Origin: Candidatus Defluviicoccus seviourii
Lineage (GTDB): Bacteria > Pseudomonadota > Alphaproteobacteria > Rhodospirillales > Defluviicoccaceae
Direction: 5' to 3'
DNA: 64,000 nucleotides
NCBI GenBank assembly: GCA_900609035.2
Contig: UXAT02000001.1
Location: 62,001-126,000 of the forward strand
The notes beneath the pieces were generated by a model. The model made no database searches and was not told where the DNA came from. It saw nothing but the letters and a program-made list of their open reading frames with translations. Both the position numbers and the translations under genes were made by a program. Of the stretch, positions 1 to 11,080 are shown piece after piece; position 1 is the first letter of the stretch; each line of letters starts with the position of its first letter.

Positions 1-498
1 GATCGGGAGTACGGCTTTCCGGTCGAGGACGAAGCAGTGCTGTTCGAGCGCCTGAGCCTCGAGATCTTTCAGGCCGGACTGTCCTGGGAGATCGTGCTCA
101 AGAAGAGGGCGGCGCTCAACCGTGCGTTTGCTTCCTTCTCCGTCGATCGCGTTGCTGCCTTTGACGCCTCGGATCTGGAGCGGTTGCTGCACGACGCCGC
201 CATCATTCGCAACCGTCGCAAGATCGAGGCGGTCATCGCGAATGCGGCCCAAGTCCAGGCGCTACGTGCAACGTCCGGCGGCTTTTCGCAGTGGCTTGCA
301 GCCCTTCACCCGCTCCCGCACGAAGCATGGCTCAGCCAGTTTCGCGAAACGTTCCGCTTCATGGGGGCCGAGGTTGTGCGGGAATTCCTGCTCAGCACCG
401 GCTATTTGCCGGGCGCCCACGCCGAAGACTGCCCGGCCTATGCGGCGATTGTGGCGGCGGCACCACCTTGGCTGGCGACGCCAAGGACGCGCGCTTGA
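1..498 (+). CDS. tag: DNA-3-methyladenine glycosylase I, 5'-truncated by the window edge
   Basis: Base-excision repair enzyme that removes 3-methyladenine from alkylated DNA. The frame is open from base 1, so the N-terminus lies outside the window; 165 residues remain of a family that is about 190 long. Visible family features are EYGFPVED (start of the conserved core), LEIFQAGLSW carrying the Glu and Trp of the alkyl-base pocket, and the KKR/IIRNRRKIEAVI region. Near the C-terminus HAEDC matches the H-x3-C half of the family's zinc snap; the N-terminal Cys/His half is mostly outside. It ends with TGA at 496-498. The identification rests on the QAGLSW signature and on the overall fit. Confidence 0.93.
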   Translation, partial: DREYGFPVEDEAVLFERLSLEIFQAGLSWEIVLKKRAALNRAFASFSVDRVAAFDASDLERLLHDAAIIRNRRKIEAVIANAAQVQALRATSGGFSQWLAALHPLPHEAWLSQFRETFRFMGAEVVREFLLSTGYLPGAHAEDCPAYAAIVAAAPPWLATPRTRA

Positions 499-880
499 AG
501 GTGGGGACGGCTGAAACTCCGTGAGCGCATCCGCGATGGCAGGACCCCAAAAAAGACTGTGGCAAGACCGTTACCGACCTTGCCCCAGTCACGAAGCCAT
601 CGCTGTTTTTTTGCCTCGGCGCGCACTTCCGCAAAGAGCGCTGTTTCCGATGCGTCTGTTAACGCTTCTTGAGAGTTTCCCCAAAAACCCGGGCCGAATT
701 TCGCTTCGCCATGTGTCTGTTCCGACTACTGTCAAGACGTTACAGGAGAATAGGTGGAAGGTCACGTGTTTTTTCACCCAACGGTGTTAGAAAACGGCGC
801 TTTGCCCGTGCAGCATGCCATTTTGCTCATGCAACAAGGGCCGAATACTCCCCGTTCATGCGCATGACAGAAGCAATGGC
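499..880. other. Gene-free stretch between tag and the exported hypothetical
   Basis: About 380 bases. The open frames here are short, overlap one another and have no good ribosome-binding sites. There are T-runs near 606-612 and 769-774, but I found no convincing stem before them, so I do not call a terminator. The promoter of the gene starting at 881 presumably lies here, but I cannot place it. Confidence 0.5.
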
Positions 881-1345
881 ATGAGAAGGGGCTCCGTCTG
901 GTGCAGGCGAACGCTCGCGCTGGTCTGCTGCACGCTTGTCGCGGGCTTGTTTTGGCGCCCGGACGCCCTGCGGGCAGAAGCCGGTGCGAACCCGGAAGGC
1001 AGGGTGGTGGCGCTCAACCGCGAAGACTGCGCCCGGCTGCTGGGGATGGCGCCAGCGGATGCAGCCGACTATGTGCCGGGCGTCGATGTCGAAGGCCGGC
1101 CGGTGGCGGCGGCCGATCTGCCGCGCGGATCTTTCAACCCGGCACTGAGGGCGGCCGAAATCGACGTCGAGCTGGGCGGTTTCGGCCGACGATGGCGGCC
1201 CTTCGCACGACCCGCCGATGTCATCGTTGGCCGAATCGGCTTTGATCACGACGGCGCCATTCTCCTCAACGGCGAGCCGCTGGCAGCCGCAGACCGCGAC
1301 CGCCTGGCGGCAGCGTGCCGCGAGGAGGGGCTGAATCCGCGCTAG
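881..1345 (+). CDS. Exported hypothetical protein
   Basis: 154 residues from ATG 881. A frame-open extension to 815 exists but would put a Cys-rich stretch before the signal peptide. Residues 1-34 look like a Sec signal: MRR, basic residues, a hydrophobic run LALVCCTLVAGLF, then an ALRAEA cleavage-like site. The mature part is acidic and soluble with no recognised domain; it has the repeated theme 'ALNREDCARLLG ... PGVDVEGRPVAAADLP' and ends in EEGLNPR. That pattern suggests a small periplasmic protein rather than an enzyme. It precedes proS by 120 bases on the same strand. Function unknown. Confidence 0.6.
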   Translation: MRRGSVWCRRTLALVCCTLVAGLFWRPDALRAEAGANPEGRVVALNREDCARLLGMAPADAADYVPGVDVEGRPVAAADLPRGSFNPALRAAEIDVELGGFGRRWRPFARPADVIVGRIGFDHDGAILLNGEPLAAADRDRLAAACREEGLNPR

Positions 1346-1465
1346 CGACACGCGTCAACCCAGGGACGTTGATGTCACCGGCCGGTTCGCATAGAAGTCG
1401 ACAGCCCTCTGTCGCCGCGCTGCGGTGGCAACGCGGAAGGCGCCCCACGACCGCCAGGAACGACG

Positions 1466-2779
1466 ATGCGCTGGTCCCAGTACTTTCTGCCGACGCTGAA
1501 GGAGACCCCTGCCGAGGCGCAGATCGCCTCGCATCGGCTGATGCTGCGCGCCGGCATGATCCGGCAGTCGAGCGCCGGGATCTATGCCTGGCTGCCGCTG
1601 GGCCTGCGCGTGCTGCGGAAGATTGAGAACATCGTCCGCGCCGAGCAGAACGCCGCCGGCTGTATCGAGATGCTGATGTCGACGCTGCAGCCGGCCGAGC
1701 TGTGGCGCGAGAGCGGCCGCTACGACGCATATGGCCCGGAGATGCTGCGCTTCACCGATCGCCACGAGCGCGAGATGCTGTACGGGCCGACGAACGAGGA
1801 GCAGATCACCGAGATCTTTCGCGCGTCCGTGCGTAGCTATCGGCAGTTGCCGCGGCTGCTCTATCACATCCAGTGGAAGTTCCGCGACGAGATCCGGCCG
1901 CGCTTCGGGGTGATGCGCGGGCGTGAGTTCCTGATGAAGGACGCCTACTCGTTCGATCTCGATCGTGCCGGTGCGATCAGGGCTTACAACAAGATGTTCA
2001 TCTGTTACCTGCGCACATTCGAGAAAATGGGATTGAAGGCGATCCCGATGCGCGCGGAAACCGGGCCGATCGGCGGGGATCTCAGCCATGAGTTCGTGAT
2101 CCTGGCGGAAACGGGGGAGAGCGAGATCGCCTACCATCGGGACTTGGGCTCGTTCAATCTGGCCCAGGCTGCGATCGACTACGAGGGCGATCTGCAGCCG
2201 ATGGTCGATTCCTTCACTGCCAAGTACGCGGCCACCGACAGCGAACGTGACCCTGTACGGGAAGCGGCGCTGGGCGATGCGCTGGTCACTGGGCGCGGCA
2301 TCGAGGTCGGGCACATTTTCTATTTCGGCACCAAGTATTCGAAGGCGATGAACGCGGTCGTGGCCGGTCCCGACGGCGAGGAGAGCGCGGTCGAGATGGG
2401 CTCCTACGGCATCGGCGTGTCCCGCCTTGTCGGTGCCGCAATCGAGGCCTTTCATGACGACTCAGGGATACTGTGGCCGGAAGCGCTGGCGCCGTTCCGG
2501 GTGGGCCTGATCAACCTCAAGGCCGACGATGCCGCCTGCACGGCCGGCTGCGAGCGGATTTATCAGGACCTCCTAACGCGCGGCTGCGAGGTGCTCTACG
2601 ATGATCGGCCGGAACGCCCTGGCGTCAAGTTCGCCGATATGGACCTGATCGGCTTGCCGCACCAGATCATCGTTGGTCCGCGCGGGCTGGCCAAGGACCT
2701 CATCGAGGTCAAGGACCGCCGCACCGGCGCGCGCATCGAGATGACGACCGAAGCCGCGGTGGCCGCGGTCGCAGGCTGA
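1466..2779 (+). CDS. proS: Prolyl-tRNA synthetase, short alphaproteobacterial form
   Basis: Charges tRNA-Pro with proline in the cytosol. 437 residues. The start [18 protein letters not shown] is the typical N-terminus of the alphaproteobacterial enzyme. Class II motif 2 is visible around residues 138-158 ([17 protein letters not shown]) and motif 3 near 310-320 (SYGIGVSRL), followed by an anticodon-binding domain from about 345 to the end ([19 protein letters not shown]). The roughly 180-residue editing insert found in the E. coli enzyme between motifs 2 and 3 is absent, as expected for this class. It heads the conserved block proS-lolC-lolD-dnaE. Confidence 0.97.
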   Translation: MRWSQYFLPTLKETPAEAQIASHRLMLRAGMIRQSSAGIYAWLPLGLRVLRKIENIVRAEQNAAGCIEMLMSTLQPAELWRESGRYDAYGPEMLRFTDRHEREMLYGPTNEEQITEIFRASVRSYRQLPRLLYHIQWKFRDEIRPRFGVMRGREFLMKDAYSFDLDRAGAIRAYNKMFICYLRTFEKMGLKAIPMRAETGPIGGDLSHEFVILAETGESEIAYHRDLGSFNLAQAAIDYEGDLQPMVDSFTAKYAATDSERDPVREAALGDALVTGRGIEVGHIFYFGTKYSKAMNAVVAGPDGEESAVEMGSYGIGVSRLVGAAIEAFHDDSGILWPEALAPFRVGLINLKADDAACTAGCERIYQDLLTRGCEVLYDDRPERPGVKFADMDLIGLPHQIIVGPRGLAKDLIEVKDRRTGARIEMTTEAAVAAVAG

Positions 2780-2803
2780 CGCAGAGGGGGCGGATCGCAA
2801 GCC

Positions 2804-4040
2804 GTGTTCAGTGCGTTCGAGTGGATGGTCGCCTCGCGCTACCTGCGCGCGCGCAGGCGCGAAGGCTTCATTTCGGTCATTGCCCTGTTCTCGCTGCTGG
2901 GCATCGCCTTGGGCGTGGCGACGCTGATCATCGTCATGTCGGTGATGAACGGCTTCAAGCAGGAACTGATGGGCCGCATTCTCGGCCTCAACGGCCACTT
3001 GACGGTCTACGGGCCGATCGAGGGCCTGGCCGACTTCGATGCCTTGAAGGACCGCCTGAGCACCGTCGCGGGCGTGCGCATCGTGACGCCGATGATCGAG
3101 AACCAGGTCATGGCGACGGCGAACAGCGTTGCCCGCGGTGCGGTCGTGCGCGCCTTCCGTGCCGAGGATCTGCGCAAGAAAGCCATCATCGCCGATAACA
3201 TCGTCGCCGGTTCGCTCGATGCCTTCCAAGGCGAGGATGCGATCGTGATCGGCACCCGGATGGCAGAAAGGATGGGGGTGCGGGTCGGCGATCCGGTGAC
3301 CCTGATCTCGCCCAAAGGCAACGTGACAGCGTTCGGCTCGGTGCCCCGCCTCAAGGCCTACACCGTCGTCGCCATCTACGAGATCGGCATGTACGAATAC
3401 GATGCCAACTTCGTGTTCATGCCGCTGGAGGCGGCGCAGACCTACTTCCGCATGCCGACGACCGTGAGCGCGCTCGAAGTGTTTGCCGACAGCCCGGACA
3501 AGGCGACGGCGCTGGTCCGCCCGCTCGCCGAAGCCGCCGGCGATCTCGCCCGGGTGCAGGACTGGCAGCGGACGAATGCAAGCTTTTTCAACGCGATCCA
3601 GGTTGAAAGGAACGTCATGTTCCTGATCCTGACGTTGATCATCGTCGTCGCCGCGTTCAACATCATTTCCAGCCTGATCATGCTGGTCAAAGACAAAGGC
3701 CGCGACATTGCCATCCTGCGGACGATGGGCGCTACCAAGGGCGCCGTCATGCGGATCTTCTTTCTCGCCGGCGCCAGCATCGGCGTTGTCGGCACGACGG
3801 CCGGTGTGATCCTAGGCCTTGCATTCACCAGCAACATCGAGTCGATCCGCCAAGCCATCCAATCGCTCACCGGAACCGAGCTGTTCGCGGCCGAGATCTA
3901 CTTCCTGTCGCAGCTGCCGGCGATCGTCGATCCGCTCGAAGTGGTCGCGGTGACGGCAATGGCGTTTACACTGACGCTGCTGGCCACCCTCTATCCATCC
4001 TGGAAGGCGGCGCGCATCGATCCGGCGGAAGCATTGCGGT

Positions 4041-4048
<8 letters not shown>
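2804..4048 (+). CDS. lolC: Lipoprotein-releasing ABC transporter permease, LolC/LolE family
   Basis: Inner-membrane subunit that extracts outer-membrane lipoproteins and passes them to LolA. 414 residues, GTG start. The N-terminus [20 protein letters not shown] and first membrane helix (about residues 20-45) are typical, followed by a large periplasmic MacB-type domain (about 50-265) and three C-terminal helices (about 270-300, 318-345 and 375-400). The cytoplasmic loop [16 protein letters not shown] is the family coupling-helix motif. It overlaps lolD by 8 bases, indicating translational coupling. Only one permease gene is present here, so it may act as a homodimer (a LolF-like arrangement). 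Confidence 0.93.
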
Positions 4049-4721
<673 letters not shown>

Positions 4722-4746
4722 GCGCGGGTGAGCGGAAACGGCGGCG

Positions 4747-7700
4747 ATGGCTAAGGCGAAGGGCGCGGCACCGCAGGAGACGATCGCAGCCGGCTTCGTA
4801 CACCTGCGCCTGCACACCAGCTATTCGCTCTCGGAAGGGGCGATCCGCATCAAGGCGCTGGGCCAGCTCTGCCGTACGCACGGCATGCCGGCCGTGGCGA
4901 TGACGGACACCAACAACATCTTCGGCGGCCTTGAGTTCGCAAGCGCGATGGCGGACCACGGCATCCAGCCGATCCTTGGCTGCCAGCTCAACATCACCCG
5001 CCCCGACGCCGAAGGACGCGGCCTGACCGGCCACGACCACGGCCGGCGTGAGCCGGCGCCGATCGTCGTGCTGGTGCAGAACGAACGCGGCTATCGCTCG
5101 CTCTTGACACTGATCGACGCGCTGTATCAGGAGACCGACGCGCACACGCCACCGCAGCTCGCCTTCGAAACGCTACTCGAAGCCAACGAAGGGCTGATCG
5201 TGCTGACCGGCGGGCCGAGGGGGCCGATCGGCCAGCTCCTGTGGGAGGATCGCGCGGCTGCGGCCGAAGCGGCGCTCGTCCGGCTAAAGGAGGCCTTCCC
5301 GGATCGGCTCTATGTCGAAATCATGCGCCACGGCCTCGAAATCGAAGCCGCCACTGAAGCCGCGTTTCTCGAACTCGCTGAACGGCATGGGCTGGCGATC
5401 GTCGCTACCAACGAAGTGTTCTTCCCCGAAGCCGACATGTACGAGGCGCACGATGCGCTGTTGTGCATCGCTGGCGGCGTGGCGATGGCGGAGCTTGAGC
5501 GCCGGCGGCTTACGCCCGAACACTTCTTCAAGAGCGCTTCTGAGATGCGCGATCTGTTCTCCGATCTGCCGGACGCGGTCGCCAACACGCTCCTGATCGC
5601 CAGGCGCTGCGCATTCACGCTTGAGAGCGTCAAGCCGATGCTACCGGCCTTCGATTGCGGCCCAGGCGGTTCGGAGGAAGAGCGGCTGCGCGAGATTGCG
5701 GCCCAAGGCCTGGCGCGCCGGCTTGCCACTGCCGTAGCCGAGGGCGTGAGCGACAGCGACGGCCACGGCGAGGCCGATGTGAAGGAGGACCCCTACCAGC
5801 AGCGCCTCGCGTTCGAACTCGACGTCATCTGCCAAATGGGGTTCGCCGGCTACTTCCTGATCGTTTCAGAGTTCATCGGCTGGTCCAAGGCGCACGGCAT
5901 TCCGGTCGGCCCCGGCCGCGGCTCGGGCGCCGGCTCTCTGGTCGCCTGGGCGCTTGGCATTACCGATCTCGACCCGATCCGCTTCGGGCTCCTGTTTGAG
6001 CGCTTTCTCAATCCCGAACGGGTGTCGATGCCCGATTTCGACATCGACTTCTGCCAGGACCGACGCGACGAAGTTATCGCCCACGTTCAGGAGACCTACG
6101 GCCGCGACCGGGTGGCGCAGATCATCACGTTTGGCAAGCTGCAAGCCCGCGCGGTGCTACGCGACGTCGGCCGCGTGCTTGGCATGCCGTATGGCTACGT
6201 CGACAAGATCTGCAAGCTGGTGCCAAACAATCCGGCCCATCCGGTAACGCTCGGCGAGGCGATCGCGGGCGAGCCGAAGTTGCAGGCGATGGCGGATGAC
6301 GACGAAACAGTCAAGCGGCTGATCGACATTGCCAGGCGGCTCGAAGGGCTGAACCGGCACGCATCGACCCATGCGGCCGGTATCGTCATCGGTGTCCGGC
6401 CCTTGAAGGAGCTGATCCCGGTCTACCGCGATCCGCGCTCGGAGATGCTGGTGACCGGCTTCAACATGAAGTGGGTCGAGGCCGCTGGTCTGGTCAAGTT
6501 CGACTTCCTGGGCTTGAAGACGTTGACCGTGCTTGCCAAGGCAGTCGAGCTGATCCGCCGCAGCCGCGGCATCGATATCGCGCTCGATGCACTGCCACTC
6601 GCTGACCGGGCGACGTTCGACATGCTCGGGCGCGGCGAAACGGTCGGCGTGTTCCAGCTGGAAAGTTCCGGCATGCGCGATGTCCTGCGCAAGCTGCGTC
6701 CCGATACGCTGGAGGACATCATTGCCGTCGTGGCCCTTTACCGGCCCGGCCCGATGGACAACATCCCGAGCTACATTCGCCGCAAACACGGCAACGAGAA
6801 GCCCGAGTACCTGCACGAAACGCTGATTGGCTCGCTCAAGGAGACGCACGGCATCATCATCTACCAGGAACAGGTGATGCAGATTGCGCAAGTGCTGTCC
6901 GGCTATTCGCTCGGCAGCGCCGATCTGTTGCGCCGGGCGATGGGCAAGAAGAACCAAGAGGAGATGGACCGCCAGCGCGAAACCTTCGTCAACGGCGCCA
7001 AGGCCAAGGGCGTGAGCGAGGGCAAGGCGAGCCACATCTTCGAACTGGTGGCCAAGTTCGCCGGCTACGGCTTCAACAAGTCGCACGCGGCTGCCTATGC
7101 GCTGATCGCGTACCAAACCGCGTACCTGAAGGCGAACTATCCGCTTGAGTTCTTCGCCGCCTCGATGACGCTCGATCTCGGCAACAGCGACAAGCTCAAC
7201 ATCTACCGCCAGGAGCTGAACCGGCATGGCATCGCGCTCTTGCCGCCGGACATCAACGCCTCGGAGGCTGATTTCACCGTCGAGATGGCAGCAGCGGCGG
7301 CAGCTGACGCAGCCCCGGGGGCCGTTCGCTACGGCCTGGCGGCGGTCAAGAACGTCGGCCAGGGGACGATTGCCGCCATCGTCGAGGCACGCGCGAAGGG
7401 AGGGCGGTTCCGCTCCATCGATGACTTCGTCGCCCGCGTCCACGACCGCCACCTGAACAAGCGGCAGCTGGAAAACCTGGTGCGGGCGGGTGCATTTGAT
7501 GGCCTGGATCCGAACCGCAGGCGTCTGTTCGAAGCGGCTGATGTGCTGATGCGCGCTGCGGGCACCGCTGCCGACGCCCGCGCCAGCCGGCAGATGGGCC
7601 TGTTCGGCAGCGATGCGGCCGCCAGCGCGCTGTCACTCTCGCTCCCCGACGTCGAGGACTGGCCGCCGATGGAGCGCCTGCGCCAGGAACTGGAGGCGGT

Positions 7701-8283
7701 TGGCTTCTATCTGTCGGCGCACCCCTTGGACGCCTATGGCCCGCGCCTGAAGCGGCTGCAGGTGGTCCCGTTCGCCGTGCTGCTCGGCCAGCGCCGCCAG
7801 GGCACGCTGATGCTGGCGGGTACGGTTGTCGGCAAGACCGAGCGGACGTCGGGCAAGGGCACGCGCTACGCCTTTGTGCAGCTGTCCGATGCCACCGGCG
7901 TATTCGAGGTCACCGTTTTTGCCGATCTGCTCGCCACCTGCCGCGACGCACTTGAGGTTGGCAAGTCGCTCCTGATCAAGGCCAATGTGCAACAGGAAGG
8001 GGAGACTGTGCGCGGCATCGCGCAGTCGATCGACCCGCTCGATGCCGTCATCTTGCACTTGCCGGCGACGGTCGAGATCACGGTGAGCTCGGCAGCGCCG
8101 CTCGCAGGCATCCGCCGCATCCTCGATGAACAGCCGCGCGGGCGTTCGCGTGTCCGGCTCGTCTACGGGCTCGAAGCCGACACCGAGGTCGAGATCGCGC
8201 TCGCCGACACCTTCACGCTCGATCCGGCGCTGCCGCTGCGCTTGAAGGCGCTTTCCGGGGTTGAGGATGTGCAGGAGGTGTGA
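4747..8283 (+). CDS. dnaE: DNA polymerase III alpha subunit
   Basis: Catalytic subunit of the replicative DNA polymerase. 1178 residues, close to E. coli DnaE (1160). The N-terminal PHP domain begins near residue 18 (HLRLHTSYSLSEG). The two catalytic aspartates sit in PDFDIDFCQ near 427-435, and the third in VKFDFLGLKTL near 583. The region HASTHAAGIVI and the helix-hairpin-helix/beta-clamp region follow, with an OB-fold around 1010-1080 (MLAGTVVGKTERTSGKG). The start 25 bases after lolD continues the conserved proS-lolC-lolD-dnaE order. Confidence 0.97.
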   Translation: MAKAKGAAPQETIAAGFVHLRLHTSYSLSEGAIRIKALGQLCRTHGMPAVAMTDTNNIFGGLEFASAMADHGIQPILGCQLNITRPDAEGRGLTGHDHGRREPAPIVVLVQNERGYRSLLTLIDALYQETDAHTPPQLAFETLLEANEGLIVLTGGPRGPIGQLLWEDRAAAAEAALVRLKEAFPDRLYVEIMRHGLEIEAATEAAFLELAERHGLAIVATNEVFFPEADMYEAHDALLCIAGGVAMAELERRRLTPEHFFKSASEMRDLFSDLPDAVANTLLIARRCAFTLESVKPMLPAFDCGPGGSEEERLREIAAQGLARRLATAVAEGVSDSDGHGEADVKEDPYQQRLAFELDVICQMGFAGYFLIVSEFIGWSKAHGIPVGPGRGSGAGSLVAWALGITDLDPIRFGLLFERFLNPERVSMPDFDIDFCQDRRDEVIAHVQETYGRDRVAQIITFGKLQARAVLRDVGRVLGMPYGYVDKICKLVPNNPAHPVTLGEAIAGEPKLQAMADDDETVKRLIDIARRLEGLNRHASTHAAGIVIGVRPLKELIPVYRDPRSEMLVTGFNMKWVEAAGLVKFDFLGLKTLTVLAKAVELIRRSRGIDIALDALPLADRATFDMLGRGETVGVFQLESSGMRDVLRKLRPDTLEDIIAVVALYRPGPMDNIPSYIRRKHGNEKPEYLHETLIGSLKETHGIIIYQEQVMQIAQVLSGYSLGSADLLRRAMGKKNQEEMDRQRETFVNGAKAKGVSEGKASHIFELVAKFAGYGFNKSHAAAYALIAYQTAYLKANYPLEFFAASMTLDLGNSDKLNIYRQELNRHGIALLPPDINASEADFTVEMAAAAAADAAPGAVRYGLAAVKNVGQGTIAAIVEARAKGGRFRSIDDFVARVHDRHLNKRQLENLVRAGAFDGLDPNRRRLFEAADVLMRAAGTAADARASRQMGLFGSDAAASALSLSLPDVEDWPPMERLRQELEAVGFYLSAHPLDAYGPRLKRLQVVPFAVLLGQRRQGTLMLAGTVVGKTERTSGKGTRYAFVQLSDATGVFEVTVFADLLATCRDALEVGKSLLIKANVQQEGETVRGIAQSIDPLDAVILHLPATVEITVSSAAPLAGIRRILDEQPRGRSRVRLVYGLEADTEVEIALADTFTLDPALPLRLKALSGVEDVQEV

Positions 8284-8365
8284 CGGCCGCGATTATTGGT
8301 GCTCGGCCGTGATTGCTTAGGTGGCGGCGCGGCTGTAACATGTGACCTTGATCGGAGTACCCACC

Positions 8366-8590
8366 GTGCAACGCTCGCCGAAGAGCCCTGCGGAGAAGAT
8401 GCGAACCTACCGGAGCCGCCTGCGCGCCGCTGGCCTGCGGCCAGTGCAAATCTGGGTGCCAGATGTCCGCGCTGCCGATCTCGTTGAGGAGGCGCGCCGC
8501 CAATCGCGCCGCGCCAGCATGCATGCGAGCGAGCGGGGGGCGCTCGACATGATTGAGAGGCTTGCCGACCTTGACGACGATCCGTCGTGA
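8366..8590 (+). CDS. MazE-like antitoxin (DUF3018-type)
   Basis: 74 residues from GTG 8366. The frame also opens at GTG 8342, but GGAG at about 8353-8356 is correctly spaced only for 8366. The N-terminal part (SPAEKMRTYRSRLRAAGLRPVQIWVPD) is typical of the antitoxins paired with MazF-type toxins in proteobacteria, a small DNA-binding domain. The acidic C-terminal half ([11 protein letters not shown]) would wrap the toxin. It overlaps the toxin gene by 4 bases (GTGA), which fits co-translation. Antitoxin and toxin together probably autorepress the operon, but I did not find an operator by eye. Confidence 0.82.
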   Translation: MQRSPKSPAEKMRTYRSRLRAAGLRPVQIWVPDVRAADLVEEARRQSRRASMHASERGALDMIERLADLDDDPS

Positions 8591-8916
8591 AGCGGGGTGA
8601 CATCGTTCTGGTCACGGCCCCCGGTGACTATGGCAAGCGCCGTCCGGCCGTCGTGATCCAATCGGACCTGTTCAATGACACACACGCCAGCATCGTTGTT
8701 TGCCTGATCAGCAGTGCACTTGTCGATGCGCCGCTTTTTCGCCTAACGATCGCGCCGTCTGCCGACAACGGCCTCAAGGAACCCTCTCAGATAATGGTCG
8801 ACAAGATGGTCGCGTTGCGCCGAGAACGCCTGAGCGAACCTCTCGGTCGCCTTGATGATGAGATGATGCTTCGTCTCGGCCGTTCCCTGGCCCTGTTTAT
8901 CGGACTTGGTGGGTAG
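8587..8916 (+). CDS. MazF/PemK-type toxin (mRNA interferase)
   Basis: 109 residues, GTG start overlapping the antitoxin stop. The MazF fold signature is clear: [26 protein letters not shown] at the N-terminus (I give it only as a motif: RGDIV, then K-RPAVVIQ), then SIVVCLISS, and [16 protein letters not shown] containing the conserved 'vDk..tv.r.rl' strand. Family members are sequence-specific endoribonucleases. It is inserted between dnaE and rpsB, and its end is followed by the rpsB leader. Confidence 0.88.
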   Translation: MKRGDIVLVTAPGDYGKRRPAVVIQSDLFNDTHASIVVCLISSALVDAPLFRLTIAPSADNGLKEPSQIMVDKMVALRRERLSEPLGRLDDEMMLRLGRSLALFIGLGG

Positions 8917-8977
8917 CGGCGCGGCAGACCTCGCGGGTGGGAACTGCGGGAGTTTCTCTTGTTTCTTGCATCGGACA

Positions 8978-9038
8978 GCCAACCTCAGTATTTCATGGGC
9001 GGCTTCGCGAGGAGCCGCAAATACGCACGCGGGTTGGC
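8978..9038 (+). promoter_or_regulatory. Stem-loop in the rpsB leader
   Basis: GCCAACC at 8978-8984 pairs perfectly with GGTTGGC at 9032-9038. Nested inside, GCGGCT at 8999-9004 pairs with AGCCGC at 9013-9018. It lies about 100 bases before the rpsB start, in the 218-base gap after mazF. It could be a ribosomal-protein leader for autoregulation by S2; that role is inferred from position only. Confidence 0.35.
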
Positions 9039-9134
9039 GGCTGGCTGTTGCGACGGCCTTGCTGCCCTGCCGGTGTCCGGAACTTCCGGACCAGCCCGCG
9101 GAGGGACAACCGGAAAACAGGATCGACAGTCGAC

Positions 9135-9995
9135 ATGACATTCCCGACGTACTCTTTACGACAGCTGCTCGAAGCCGGCGTGCACTTCGGCCACAGCACC
9201 CGGCGCTGGAATCCGAAGATGGCGCCGTTCCTCTTCGGGGTGCGCAACGGCACGCACATCATCGATCTGGAGCAGACATCGCCGCTCTTGCATCAGGCGC
9301 TGCTGGCGGTGCGCGACGTCGTCGCCCAGGGCGGCCGCGTGCTGTTGGTTGGCACCAAACGGCAAGCGAGCGAAGTGATTGCGGAAGCCGCCAAACGCTG
9401 CGGCCAGTATTACGTCAATCACCGCTGGCTCGGCGGCATGATGACGAACTGGCGAACGATCTCGAACGCGATCAAGCGCTTACGCGAACTCGACAACCGC
9501 CTGCAGGGCAATGTCGAAGGGCTGACCAAGAAAGAGACGCTGCGGCTGACGCGTGAGCGCGATCGCCTGGAGCGGGCCTTGGGCGGCATCAAGGAAATGG
9601 GTGGCCTTCCCGACGTTCTGTTCGTGATCGACACCAACAAGGAATCGATTGCGATTGCGGAAGCGAACAAGCTCCACATCCCGGTCGTCGCCGTTCTCGA
9701 TTCCAACAGCGATCCCAAAGGCGTGGACTTTCCGATCCCGGGTAATGACGATGCCATCCGGGCAATCCATCTCTATTGCGACCTCGTCGTCGAGGCGGTC
9801 CTGGACGGGCTGCAGCAGGAGATGGTGGCGTCTGGCGTCGACGTCGGCGCGGCGGAAGAGATTTTGGAGTCGGTCGCTGCTGACGAGGCGGATCCTGACC
9901 AGACGGGTGACGTCGGCGAGCCCGCGGTCGATGCCGTCGAGAGCGATGACGTGGCGGCAGGCATCCAGGCGAGTGGGGAAGCAACCATCCACTAG
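9135..9995 (+). CDS. rpsB: 30S ribosomal protein S2
   Basis: Small-subunit ribosomal protein. 286 residues from ATG 9135, where [20 protein letters not shown] is the usual S2 start; an upstream open extension to 8937 is rejected. Signatures include [14 protein letters not shown] near residue 16, [13 protein letters not shown]-like text ([14 protein letters not shown]) and the closing '[12 protein letters not shown]'. The last 45 or so residues form an acidic tail ([14 protein letters not shown]...), longer than in E. coli S2 (241 residues) but common in alphaproteobacteria. It is followed by tsf after 162 bases, the near-universal order. Confidence 0.97.
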   Translation: MTFPTYSLRQLLEAGVHFGHSTRRWNPKMAPFLFGVRNGTHIIDLEQTSPLLHQALLAVRDVVAQGGRVLLVGTKRQASEVIAEAAKRCGQYYVNHRWLGGMMTNWRTISNAIKRLRELDNRLQGNVEGLTKKETLRLTRERDRLERALGGIKEMGGLPDVLFVIDTNKESIAIAEANKLHIPVVAVLDSNSDPKGVDFPIPGNDDAIRAIHLYCDLVVEAVLDGLQQEMVASGVDVGAAEEILESVAADEADPDQTGDVGEPAVDAVESDDVAAGIQASGEATIH

Positions 9996-10157
9996 AGTGC
10001 ATCGGCCCGCCCGCGGCCGTTCCGCATTCGTGGGCAGAGGCAAGCGAGATCAGGGGCTGGACTTCGGCTTGCGGCGGCGAGAGGCGCGTTAACACGGCCT
10101 GTGCGCGGCGCCGACGCGGCCTGTTCAGGCGTCAATCAAGGCAAATGAGGATCAAGC

Positions 10158-11066
10158 ATGGGTGAAATTTCGGCTGCGCTGGTCAAGACCCTGCGCGAGC
10201 GCAGCGGCGCCGGCATGATGGATTGCAAGCGCGCCCTGAAGGAGACGGCAGGCGACCTCGAAAGCGCGATCGACTGGCTGCGTACGCACGGCCTTGCCGC
10301 GGCGGCGAAGAAGTCCGGCCGCGCGACGGCAGATGGTCTGATCGGGTTGTGTGTTGAGGGCAGCCGCGCTGCCGTGGTCGAGGTCAATTCGGAAACCGAC
10401 TTCGTGGCCCGCAATGCGGTGTTTCAGGAGTTCGTCCGCGGCGTCGCGAAGCTTGCGCTTGAGACCGGCGGCGATGTCGAGGCGCTGTCGCGGGTTCCTT
10501 ATCCGGAGGCAGGCCAGACTGTCGGTGAGCGCCTGACGCATCTGATCGCGACCGTTGGCGAGAACATGGCGCTACGCCGGACCGCCGCGCTCGCGGTCCA
10601 AGATGGCCTGATCGGCGCCTATGTGCACGCAGCGCAAGGCGAAGGCTTGGGCCGCATCGGCGTGCTGGTTTCCGTCGAGGGGGGCACCGGCAATCCGCAG
10701 GTGGCGCAGTTGGCGAAGCAACTGGCGATGCATGTGGCGGCATCGAACCCGATCGCGGTGTCGCGCGAGGGTGTACCGGCGGATGTTCTTGATCGCGAGA
10801 AGCGGGTCATTGCCGAGCAGGCGCAGGCATCGGGCAAGACCGGCCCGGTGCTGGAGAAGATCGTCGGCGGCCGGCTGAACAAGTTTTACCAGGAGGTGTG
10901 CCTTCTGGAGCAGCCGTTCGTGCTCGATGCCGATCGGAAGGTCAGTGCCGTCGTCGATCAGGTGGCGAAGGACGCGGGCACGCCGATCTCGGTCACCGGC
11001 TTCGTCCGGTTTGCCCTGGGCGAAACGACCAAGGCCCAGGCGGACGCTGCAGACGCGTCAGCCTGA
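10158..11066 (+). CDS. tsf: Elongation factor Ts
   Basis: Nucleotide-exchange factor for EF-Tu. 302 residues. The N-terminal UBA-like part reads [22 protein letters not shown], and [10 protein letters not shown] near residues 76-85 contains the TDFVA motif that contacts the EF-Tu nucleotide site. The C-terminal dimerisation region contains [18 protein letters not shown]. It lies between rpsB and pyrH as in most proteobacteria. Confidence 0.97.
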   Translation: MGEISAALVKTLRERSGAGMMDCKRALKETAGDLESAIDWLRTHGLAAAAKKSGRATADGLIGLCVEGSRAAVVEVNSETDFVARNAVFQEFVRGVAKLALETGGDVEALSRVPYPEAGQTVGERLTHLIATVGENMALRRTAALAVQDGLIGAYVHAAQGEGLGRIGVLVSVEGGTGNPQVAQLAKQLAMHVAASNPIAVSREGVPADVLDREKRVIAEQAQASGKTGPVLEKIVGGRLNKFYQEVCLLEQPFVLDADRKVSAVVDQVAKDAGTPISVTGFVRFALGETTKAQADAADASA

Positions 11067-11080
11067 GCCGCAGCAGACCG

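Noticed and set aside
8937-9134. N-terminal extension of rpsB by 66 codons
   Set aside because: The S2 family begins at ATG 9135; the upstream part overlaps the leader stem-loop.
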